A stretch of DNA of 11,867 nt from an uncultured Clostridiaceae bacterium (GTDB taxonomy: Bacteria > Bacillota > Clostridia > TANB77 > CAG-508). Both the position numbers and the translations under genes were made by a program. Positions within the stretch are counted from its first letter, which is position 1. Every line of letters starts with the position of its first letter. Below the pieces are notes generated by a model that saw only the letters and a list, made by a program, of their open reading frames with translations, ran no database searches and had not been told where the DNA came from. The stretch covers positions 1 to 11,867 of the forward strand of contig CATXTS010000053.1 of the NCBI GenBank assembly GCA_958402495.1. The letters run 5' to 3'. Shown here piece after piece: positions 1 through 5,393 of this stretch.

Positions 1-363
1 ATGGGAAATCCACATGCTGTAACATTTGTAAAAGAAGTTAGCAATTTTCCAGTAGAAGAATATGGAAAGATAGTCGAAATCGATAAACACTTTCCCAATA
101 AAGTGAATGTAGAATTTGTACAAATCATAGATGAAACACATCTAAAAATGCGCGTTTGGGAAAGAGGTTCAGCAGAGACAATGGCATGTGGGACAGGAAC
201 TTGTGCAACCGTAGTAGCCAGTATATTAAATGGTTATACAAAAAGAAAAGTAGAAGTAGAATTATTAGGTGGCATTTTAGAAATTGAGTGGAAAAAAGAA
301 GACAATCATGTTTATATGAAAGGTCCTGCTGTATCTGTTTTTGAAGGATATATAGAGGTATAA
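1..363 (+). CDS. dapF: Diaminopimelate epimerase, C-terminal part (cut by window edge)
   Basis: DapF converts LL-diaminopimelate to meso-diaminopimelate, the precursor of lysine and of the peptidoglycan cross-link, in the cytoplasm. What is present matches the C-terminal domain. It opens with MGNPHAVTFV, which lies near the middle of family members. Next come NVEFVQ, then RVWERGSAETMACGTGTCA, which contains the second catalytic cysteine and its anion-binding loop, and finally a GPAVSVFEGYIEV ending typical of the family. The family is usually about 270-280 residues, so roughly the first 150, including the first catalytic cysteine, lie upstream of the window. The ATG at base 1 is therefore an internal methionine, not the start. 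The stop is followed 16 bases later by dapL, indicating one transcript for successive steps of one pathway. Confidence 0.95.
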   Translation: MGNPHAVTFVKEVSNFPVEEYGKIVEIDKHFPNKVNVEFVQIIDETHLKMRVWERGSAETMACGTGTCATVVASILNGYTKRKVEVELLGGILEIEWKKEDNHVYMKGPAVSVFEGYIEV

Positions 364-379
364 AAGGGAGGAAAAAAAG

Positions 380-1585
380 ATGAAATTAAATGAAAATTAC
401 TTAAAATTACAAGATAGTTATTTATTTTCTACGATTGCTAAAAAAGTAGCAAATTATCAAAAAGAAAATCCAGATAAAAAGATTATCAAATTAGGCATAG
501 GAGATGTTACGCTTCCTATTGCACCAGTTGTAATAGAAGCTATGCATAAAGCCATAGACGAGATGGGACAAAAAGAAACTTTCAGAGGCTATGGACCAGA
601 ACAGGGCTATGATTTCCTAAGAGATAAGATTGTAGAGTATGACTATGAAAAAAGAGGAATTAACATACAAAAAGATGAGATTTTTGTATCAGATGGTGCT
701 AAATGTGATACCGGAAATTTCCAAGAGTTATTTGGTATAGAAAATACAATTGCTATTACAGACCCGGTTTATCCAGTCTATTTAGATAGTAATGTAATGG
801 CAGGCAGAAGCGGTAATTATCAAGAATGTGTACAACAATATGAAAAGATAGTGTATATGCCTGTAACGGCAGAAAATCACTTTGTGCCAGAACTTCCAAA
901 AGAAAAAGTAGACATCATTTATTTATGTTTGCCAAACAATCCGACAGGTACAGTTTTAACAAAGGAGCAATTACAAAAATGGATAGAGTATGCTAAAGAA
1001 AATGGAGCAATCATTTTATTTGATGGTGCCTACGAGGCATTTATTACAACACCGGATGTGCCACATAGTATTTATGAAATAGAAGGTGCAAAAGAAGTAG
1101 CAGTAGAGTTCAGAAGTTTTTCAAAAACAGCTGGCTTTACTGGCATCCGATGTGCATATACCGTGGTACCAAAAGAATTGGTAGTTAAGGGGGTGTCCTT
1201 AAATGCTTTATGGAATAGAAGACAATGTACGAAATTTAATGGAGTTCCATATATGACACAAAGAGCAGCAGAAGCAGTGTATACACCAGAAGGACAAAAA
1301 CAAATCAAAGAAAATATAGCCTATTATCAAGAAAATGCAAGAATCATTCGTGAAGGTTTAGAAAAAGCAGGATATACCATATATGGAGGAAAAGATGCAC
1401 CTTATATATGGTTAAAAGTACCCAATCATATGACTTCATGGGAATTTTTTGATAAGTTATTAGAAGAAAAGCATATTGTAGGAACACCAGGCTCTGGTTT
1501 TGGACCTCATGGAGAAGGTTATTTTAGATTAACCGCATTTGGAAGCAGAGAAAATACCATAGAAGCTATGAAAAGATTACAGTAA
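380..1585 (+). CDS. dapL: LL-diaminopimelate aminotransferase
   Basis: This PLP enzyme makes LL-diaminopimelate directly from tetrahydrodipicolinate and glutamate, bypassing the acylated DapD/DapC/DapE steps. DapF then epimerises the product. The 401 residues are close to the usual length of about 410. The N-terminus (KLNENYLKLQDSYLFSTIAKK) and the LGIGDVTLP and RGYGPEQGYDFLR motifs are characteristic of DapL within class I/II aminotransferases. The PLP-contacting LPNNPTGT motif is at about residues 184-190. The Schiff-base lysine is K249 in SFSKTAGFTG. A GGAGG ribosome binding site lies just before the ATG at 380, and the 16-base gap to dapF supports co-transcription. A hairpin terminator follows the stop. 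The DapL route is common in Clostridia, methanogens, chlamydiae and plants. The frame is intact and nothing looks unusual. Confidence 0.97.
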   Translation: MKLNENYLKLQDSYLFSTIAKKVANYQKENPDKKIIKLGIGDVTLPIAPVVIEAMHKAIDEMGQKETFRGYGPEQGYDFLRDKIVEYDYEKRGINIQKDEIFVSDGAKCDTGNFQELFGIENTIAITDPVYPVYLDSNVMAGRSGNYQECVQQYEKIVYMPVTAENHFVPELPKEKVDIIYLCLPNNPTGTVLTKEQLQKWIEYAKENGAIILFDGAYEAFITTPDVPHSIYEIEGAKEVAVEFRSFSKTAGFTGIRCAYTVVPKELVVKGVSLNALWNRRQCTKFNGVPYMTQRAAEAVYTPEGQKQIKENIAYYQENARIIREGLEKAGYTIYGGKDAPYIWLKVPNHMTSWEFFDKLLEEKHIVGTPGSGFGPHGEGYFRLTAFGSRENTIEAMKRLQ

Positions 1586-1600
1586 AATGTAGAAAATGAG

Positions 1601-1628
1601 GGATAACAAGATTATCCTTTATTTTTTT
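1601..1628 (+). terminator. Terminator of the dapF-dapL operon
   Basis: GGATAA (1601-1606) pairs with TTATCC (1612-1617) across a five-base loop and is followed by a T-rich run (TTTATTTTTTT, 1618-1628). It lies 15 bases after the dapL stop. The stem is short, but position and T-tract fit an intrinsic terminator. Confidence 0.75.
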
Positions 1629-1848
1629 GAAGAAAAGTAGAAGAATTTGACGAACGATTTTTCTTGTAATGGAAAGAAATATAGGTTATAATTTTGAAAG
1701 TTACATAATTTCTATCGTTCATTTTAAATTCAAGAAATTTATATCCCAAAATTAATTCTAAAAAAATCAAAATAGCAGATTCTATCAGAAAAGAGGTGAA
1801 AAAAGAAAGATACAAAAGCACAATAAAACTATACCTTATAAGTTATAA
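1629..1848. other. AT-rich gap without a supported gene
   Basis: Most of the 340 bases between dapL and the coiled-coil gene show no credible reading frame. The minus-strand frame here runs through the dapL terminator and has no ribosome binding site. There is a promoter-like pair, TTGTAA at 1664-1669 and TATAAT at 1687-1692 (17-base spacer), with no gene close behind it. There is also a GAGGTG at about 1792-1797 that leads only into an 18-codon GTG frame. GAACGAT (1652-1658) and ATCGTTC (1712-1718) form a distant inverted repeat of doubtful meaning. Confidence 0.4.
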
Positions 1849-1877
1849 TTGACAAGTAAATAAAAAATAATTACAAT
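1849..1877 (+). promoter_or_regulatory. Sigma-A type promoter of the coiled-coil gene
   Basis: A perfect -35 box TTGACA (1849-1854) is followed after exactly 17 bases by TACAAT (1872-1877). Initiation would be expected near 1884, about 40 bases before the ATG at 1925. It is one of the best promoters in the window and indicates that the gene is transcribed independently of dapL. Confidence 0.75.
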
Positions 1878-1924
1878 GAACTATAGAATTAAAAGAATAA
1901 CAATTTTAGAAAGGAGCAGATGCC

Positions 1925-2524
1925 ATGATAGAAGAAAGCTTTTTTAAAGAGATGGCTACTAGTATACAGGCAGTTAGTAACAAAGTAGAACAATCCATAA
2001 ATTTACAAGTAGAATTACAAAAAGAAACAAAAGAGAATATTCAAAGTTTAAAAGGACAAATGGATAATCAATTTGAACAAATAGAGACAAAATGGAATCA
2101 GAAGTGGGAACAATTAGAAAAGAAAATAGAAGAAATGGAGGATAGATGGAACCAGAAATTTGCAAGACAGGAAGAAAGATGGAACAAAAGATTTAAATTC
2201 TTAGAAGAGCAAATAGAAAACTTAAGAGCACAAACAGAGGAGAAAATACTAAATATGCAAAGTCAAATAGATAATATGCAAAACCAAATAAATAGTATGC
2301 AAAAGCAGATAAATGCTATGCAGATTCAGATAGAGACTATGCAAGAACAAATAGATAGTATTAGCAGAACCTTAGCAGTTATAGAGGTAGAACATACAAG
2401 AAAAATCGATTTAATTTATGAAAACATAACTAGTTTTTTGGAAAGGCAAGAAAAACAAGAAGGAGAAATTCAATCTTTAAATAGCCGAGTAGATACCTTA
2501 GAATGTAAAATGAATGTAGGATAA
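1925..2524 (+). CDS. Coiled-coil protein of unknown function
   Basis: I do not recognise this 199-residue protein. It is almost entirely predicted helix, rich in Q, E, K, M and I, with one cysteine near the end and no signal peptide or membrane segment, so a soluble cytoplasmic rod is likely. Residues about 55-90 carry spaced tryptophan motifs (KWNQKW, RWNQKF, RWNKRF). Residues 111-145 are five uninterrupted heptads: MQSQIDN, MQNQINS, MQKQINA, MQIQIET and MQEQIDS. Ile and Met occupy the a and d core positions, which predicts a regular parallel coiled coil. A further helical stretch follows to the C-terminus. The start is supported by AAGGAG (1911-1916) eight bases upstream and by a consensus promoter. 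It sits alone between dapL and rpsO and is probably monocistronic. A structural, scaffold or adaptor role is possible, but nothing here shows the function. Confidence 0.85.
   Translation: MIEESFFKEMATSIQAVSNKVEQSINLQVELQKETKENIQSLKGQMDNQFEQIETKWNQKWEQLEKKIEEMEDRWNQKFARQEERWNKRFKFLEEQIENLRAQTEEKILNMQSQIDNMQNQINSMQKQINAMQIQIETMQEQIDSISRTLAVIEVEHTRKIDLIYENITSFLERQEKQEGEIQSLNSRVDTLECKMNVG
2255..2359 (+). repeat. Five tandem 21-base units encoding heptads
   Basis: Five in-frame units of 21 bases each begin with ATGCA and encode MQxQIxx. The third bases and variable codons have diverged between units, so this is an old or selected coding repeat rather than a fresh slippage array. It lies wholly within the coiled-coil gene. 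Confidence 0.8.
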
Positions 2525-2535
2525 TCAAAAAACGA

Positions 2536-2558
2536 TACAAAAACAGCTCGTTTTTGTA
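2536..2558 (+). terminator. Hairpin after the coiled-coil gene
   Basis: TACAAAAAC (2536-2544) and GTTTTTGTA (2550-2558) form a perfect nine-base stem with loop AGCTC, 11 bases after the stop. The run of T lies inside the 3' arm and no clean T-tract follows, so termination efficiency is uncertain. Placement just before the rpsO promoter fits a terminator. Confidence 0.5.
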
Positions 2559-2587
2559 CAATAGATACGAATTTTTACAAAAAAAGG

Positions 2588-2616
2588 TTGCTTTATCCGT
2601 TATAACGTGGTAAAAT
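2588..2616 (+). promoter_or_regulatory. rpsO promoter with a dyad around the -10 box
   Basis: TTGCTT (2588-2593), a 17-base spacer and TAAAAT (2611-2616) form a good sigma-A promoter about 100 bases before rpsO. The perfect inverted repeat ATAACGTG (2602-2609) and CACGTTAT (2620-2627) flanks the -10 box with a 10-base spacing. This is the geometry of an operator, although no regulator is identifiable here. Confidence 0.65.
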
Positions 2617-2634
2617 AAACACGTTATGAAATTA

Positions 2635-2685
2635 CCTTATACTTAGTTACAGGAGAAACACACCATACTGTGACCCAGTTTAAGG
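2635..2685 (+). promoter_or_regulatory. Folded rpsO leader, candidate S15 autoregulatory element
   Basis: The transcript leader can form an outer stem, CCTTA (2635-2639) with TAAGG (2681-2685). An inner stem pairs GTTACAG (2646-2652) with CTGTGAC (2668-2674), with one G-U pair, and encloses an A-rich loop. Leaders that bind S15 and repress its own translation are known upstream of rpsO in several bacterial groups, with structures that differ between groups. Assigning this fold to that role is inference from position and pairing only. Confidence 0.45.
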
Positions 2686-2715
2686 CAGATAAAAAGAAAT
2701 AGGAGGTGTAATGAA

Positions 2716-2979
2716 ATGACAAGTGAAAGAAAACAAGAAATCATTAGTACTTATAGAAGAGATGAAAAAGATACTGGTTCTCCAGAAGTGCAAATCGCTC
2801 TTTTAACAGAAAGAATTAATGAATTAACAGAACATTTAAAAGTTCACAAGAAAGATAATCATTCAAGAAGAGGACTTTTAAAAATGGTAGGTGCAAGAAG
2901 AAACTTACTAAAATATTTAAGTAATAAAGATGTTCAAAGATATAGAGATATCGTTGAAAAATTAGGATTAAGAAAATAA
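2716..2979 (+). CDS. rpsO: 30S ribosomal protein S15
   Basis: S15 is a primary binder of 16S rRNA (central domain, three-way junction) and contributes an intersubunit bridge. The 87 residues are about the family length of 88-89. The frame contains the conserved TGSPEVQIALLTERI stretch and HKKDNHSRRGLLKMVGARRNLLKYL, which includes the rRNA-contacting His, Asp and Ser. A very strong AGGAGGTG (2701-2708) precedes the ATG at 2716. The ATG at 2711 is out of frame and stops after two codons. The gene has its own promoter and folded leader and is closed by a strong terminator before pnp. The rpsO-pnp order is conserved in many bacteria. Confidence 0.98.
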   Translation: MTSERKQEIISTYRRDEKDTGSPEVQIALLTERINELTEHLKVHKKDNHSRRGLLKMVGARRNLLKYLSNKDVQRYRDIVEKLGLRK

Positions 2980-2989
2980 AACACAAAAG

Positions 2990-3023
2990 GACGTTTTGCT
3001 TGCACGAAGTAAAACGTCTTTTT
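2990..3023 (+). terminator. rpsO intrinsic terminator
   Basis: A 12-base stem pairs 2990-3001 (starting GACGTTTT) with 3007-3018 (ending AAAACGTC), contains one G-U pair and has the five-base loop GCACG. TTTTT follows at 3019-3023. This is a strong rho-independent terminator 10 bases after the rpsO stop. Transcription of pnp would then depend mainly on its own promoter. Confidence 0.9.
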
Positions 3024-3098
3024 AACAAAATGGTGTGTAAAAATGAAAAAATTGTATAAAATAAGTAAAAACGTACCTGTCAATTAGAAAGTAGCTTG

Positions 3099-3128
3099 TA
3101 TTATGAATTGCTATAACAATTTATAATA
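3099..3128 (+). promoter_or_regulatory. Candidate pnp promoter overlapping a 12-base dyad
   Basis: A perfect -10 box TATAAT is at 3122-3127, about 45 bases before the pnp start. Its -35 region is weak: TATTAT at the 17-base spacing, or TTGTAT (3096-3101) at 20. A second possible -10 is TGCTATAAC (3109-3117). The stretch 3099-3110 (TATTATGAATTG) is the inverted complement of 3117-3128 (CAATTTATAATA) with one mismatch and a six-base centre, so the dyad covers the -10 box. Confidence 0.45.
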
Positions 3129-3172
3129 GAGGTTACAACTAACTGAAAGGTACAAAGAAAAGGAGAGATTTT

Positions 3173-4231
3173 ATGTTTAAATCATATAGTACCGAATTAG
3201 CGGGAAGAAAATTAACTATTGAAACAGGAAAAATTGCAGAATTAGCCAATGGAAGTGTTATGGTAAAATATGGAGAGACAGTGGTTATGGTCAATGTAAC
3301 AGCATCTAAACAACCACGTGAAGGAATTGACTTTTTCCCATTGTCTGTAGATTATGAAGAAAAATTATATGCTGTAGGAAAAATACCAGGAAGCTTTATG
3401 AAAAGAGAAGGAAAGCCAGCAGATAAAGCAATCCTAACGTCAAGAGCCATAGATAGACCTTTAAGACCTTTATTTCCAAAAGATTTTAGAAATGATGTAT
3501 GTGTAGTAGCAACAGTACTATCTGTAGAACAAGACAATAGCCCAGAAGTATGTGCTATGATAGGTGCTTCTTGCGCACTTTCTATTTCCGATATACCATT
3601 TGGAGGACCAACAGCTGCTGTTAATGTAGGTTATGTAGATGGACAAATTATTATTAATCCAACTGTAGAACAAAGAGAAAAATCTAGATTAACCTTAACG
3701 GTAGCTGCTACTGAAGAAAAAATTACCATGATTGAAGCAGGTGCAGATGAAATACCAAATGATACGATGTTAGAAGCTATCAAAGTAGCCCATGCAGAAA
3801 TTAAGAAAATTTGTCATTTTATTTCTGATATCAAAGCAGAAATAGGAAAACCAAAATTTGATTATCCACATTTTGGGGTAGATGCAGAAGTTTACCAAGA
3901 AATTGAAGAAAAATTTAAGGATAGAATGTACCAAGATGTACAAGCTACAGATAAAGAAGTACGTGACAACAATATAGAAAAAATCACAGAAGATATTACC
4001 AATTATTTTATAGAAAAATATGGTGAAGAAAAAGCAGAAGCTGTAAAACAAGACATTGCAGATAGTGTACATGACTTAGAGAAAAAATGTGTGAGAGAAA
4101 TGATTTTAGTAGAGCATAAACGACCAGATGGAAGAGCTTTAGATGAAATAAGACCTTTATCTTGCGAAGTAGCGCTATTACCTAGAGTACATGGAAGTGC
4201 TATTTTTACAAGAGGACAAACACAAGAGTGA
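3173..4231 (+). CDS. pnp: PNPase 5' part: first RNase PH core and helical domain
   Basis: Polynucleotide phosphorylase is a trimeric 3'-5' phosphorolytic exoribonuclease that also synthesises RNA tails. This 352-codon frame holds the first RNase PH core (residues about 10-210, with RAIDRPLRPLFPK and EQDNSPEVCAMIGASCAL). The all-helical linker domain spans residues about 240-325 and includes VREMILVEHKRPDGRALDEIRPL. The first strand of the second core ends in FTRGQTQ. AGGAGAG (3161-3167) supports the ATG at 3173. In bacterial PNPases the catalytic residues lie in the second core, so this part alone should be inactive. It ends with the frameshift stop two codons after FTRGQT. Confidence 0.9.
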   Translation: MFKSYSTELAGRKLTIETGKIAELANGSVMVKYGETVVMVNVTASKQPREGIDFFPLSVDYEEKLYAVGKIPGSFMKREGKPADKAILTSRAIDRPLRPLFPKDFRNDVCVVATVLSVEQDNSPEVCAMIGASCALSISDIPFGGPTAAVNVGYVDGQIIINPTVEQREKSRLTLTVAATEEKITMIEAGADEIPNDTMLEAIKVAHAEIKKICHFISDIKAEIGKPKFDYPHFGVDAEVYQEIEEKFKDRMYQDVQATDKEVRDNNIEKITEDITNYFIEKYGEEKAEAVKQDIADSVHDLEKKCVREMILVEHKRPDGRALDEIRPLSCEVALLPRVHGSAIFTRGQTQE

Positions 4232-5273
4232 AGAACAAATCTTAGATGGTGTAGACGAAGAAGAAAGTAAACGTTATATGCATCAATACAATTTCCCAGC
4301 TTATTCTGTAGGAGAAGCAAGACCATCACGTGGACCTGGAAGAAGAGAAGTAGGACATGGTGCATTAGCAGAAAAAGCCCTAGTACCAGTGTTACCATCA
4401 GAAGAAGAATTTCCTTATGCGATTCGTGTGGTATCAGAAGTATTGTCTTCTAATGGTTCAACTTCACAAGCGAGTATTTGTGGAAGCACACTTGCTTTAA
4501 TGGATGCAGGTGTACCTATTAAAAAGCCAGTAGCTGGTATATCAACAGGACTTGTAACAGATAAGGATAATCCTTCAAACTATGTAATGTTAACAGACAT
4601 CCAAGGAATTGAAGATTTCTTTGGAGACATGGACTTTAAAGTAGGCGGAACAAAAGATGGAATTACGGCTATACAAGTAGACATTAAAATTGATGGACTG
4701 ACATATGATATAATAGAGCAAGCTTTTGCTAGAACAAAAATCGCAAGAGATTATATTTTAGACAATATTATGGCACCAGTGATTAGTAAGCCAAGAGAAG
4801 ATATTTCTATCTATGCACCAAGAATTATCACTACCAAAATTTCTGTAGATAAAATAAAAGATGTTATCGGACCTGGTGGAAAGATGATTAATAAAATTAT
4901 CGACGAAACAGGTGTTAAAATTGATATCGAAGAAGACGGTCAAGTATGCATTTATACCATGGAACCAGAAAATGGTAAGAAAGCTTTGAAAATGATTGAA
5001 GATATTGCAAGAGAAATAGAAGTAGGTGGTATCTATGATGGTGTAGTTACTAGATTAATGAACTTTGGAGCATTTGTCGATATTGGTGGTGGAAAAGAAG
5101 GATTACTTCATATTTCTAAAATTTCTAGTAAACGTGTAGAAAAAGTAGAAGATGTATTAGCAGTAGGCGATGAAGTAACAGTAAAAGTTGCTGAAATAGA
5201 TAACCAAGGCAGAATTAATTTAAGTATGAAAGATTTAGAGGTAAATCCCAACGTAGAAGAAGAGACAAAATAA
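4191..5273 (+). CDS. pnp: PNPase 3' part: second RNase PH core, KH and S1 domains
   Basis: Homology to PNPase begins at AGT 4227 (SEEQILDG). The first 12 residues, from the ATG at 4191, are an out-of-frame reading of the upstream coding sequence and have no convincing ribosome binding site. The frame contains the second RNase PH core, with YSVGEARPSRGPGRREVGHGAL, the phosphate-binding NGSTSQAS, and the metal-site region EDFFGDMDFKVGG with its Asp, Asp and Lys. A KH domain follows with its GxxG loop as GPGG (about residues 227-230 of this frame). A C-terminal S1 domain includes GVVTRLMNFGAFVDI and EGLLHISKIS. All C-terminal residues look conserved. Without the missing strand after FTRGQTQ, and without the first core in cis, activity is doubtful. 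Confidence 0.85.
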   Translation: MEVLFLQEDKHKSEEQILDGVDEEESKRYMHQYNFPAYSVGEARPSRGPGRREVGHGALAEKALVPVLPSEEEFPYAIRVVSEVLSSNGSTSQASICGSTLALMDAGVPIKKPVAGISTGLVTDKDNPSNYVMLTDIQGIEDFFGDMDFKVGGTKDGITAIQVDIKIDGLTYDIIEQAFARTKIARDYILDNIMAPVISKPREDISIYAPRIITTKISVDKIKDVIGPGGKMINKIIDETGVKIDIEEDGQVCIYTMEPENGKKALKMIEDIAREIEVGGIYDGVVTRLMNFGAFVDIGGGKEGLLHISKISSKRVEKVEDVLAVGDEVTVKVAEIDNQGRINLSMKDLEVNPNVEEETK

Positions 5274-5279
5274 AATAAA

Positions 5280-5332
5280 AATCGACAACTTTCATTTCTT
5301 AATATTTTATGAAAAAGTTGCAAACTTCGATT
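5280..5332. other. Interrupted dyad between pnp and the GT2 gene
   Basis: AATCGA (5280-5285) pairs with TCGATT (5327-5332). Directly inside, CAACTTT (5286-5292) pairs with AAAGTTG (5314-5320), leaving a six-base bulge on the 3' side. No T-tract follows, so it is not a canonical terminator. The 3' arm overlaps the -35 box of the next promoter. It may be an inefficient terminator or a regulatory dyad. Confidence 0.35.
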
Positions 5333-5346
5333 AAAAATAGTATAAT
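5318..5346 (+). promoter_or_regulatory. Promoter of the GT2 glycosyltransferase gene
   Basis: TTGCAA (5318-5323), a 17-base spacer and a perfect TATAAT (5341-5346) place initiation near 5353, about 40 bases before the start codon at 5394. The inverted repeat TATCTA (5355-5360) and TAGATA (5368-5373) lies just downstream in the leader. Confidence 0.7.
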
Positions 5347-5393
5347 GTTTCTGGTATCTAAATAAACTAGATATGGAAATAGGAGAGAAAAAG

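Larger units (their letters stand above)
3173..5273 (+). pseudogene. pnp: pnp, interrupted by a frameshifting deletion
   Basis: Both reading frames belong to one polynucleotide phosphorylase gene. The first frame runs in register to FTRGQTQ (codon 351, ending at 4225) and stops at TGA 4229-4231. The homologous sequence resumes in the +1 frame at SEEQILDG, with AGT at 4227. Family members have about ten residues between these points, a strand reading roughly xLxxATLGxx. One base remains where about 30 are expected, so the net loss is about 29 bases. Restored, the protein would be about 709 residues, a normal length. The two sides are otherwise intact and undecayed, so the lesion is either very recent or a sequencing or assembly error. 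Confidence 0.8.

Noticed and set aside
1612..1821. Minus-strand frame of 69 codons between dapL and the coiled-coil gene
   Set aside because: It runs through the dapL terminator, has no ribosome binding site and reads as random hydrophobic AT-rich translation.
1790..1852. GTG-started peptide of 18 codons after a GAGGTG motif
   Set aside because: The putative ribosome binding site overlaps the GTG itself, no ATG is available, and the frame ends within the next promoter.
2255..2359. Tandem repeat as a CRISPR or minisatellite array
   Set aside because: The units are contiguous, in frame and encode heptads, with no spacers, so it is a coding coiled-coil repeat.
4208..4231. Programmed +1 frameshift joining the two pnp frames
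   Set aside because: A shift would restore the frame but not the roughly ten conserved residues absent between FTRGQTQ and SEEQILDG, so a deletion explains the data better. No known slippery arrangement is evident.
4003..4398. Minus-strand frame of 131 codons opposite pnp
   Set aside because: It is the complement of clearly coding PNPase sequence, with no start signals of its own.
5373..5393. ATG at 5373 as the start of the GT2 gene
   Set aside because: It has no ribosome binding site. AGGAGA at 5381-5386 is placed for the ATG at 5394.
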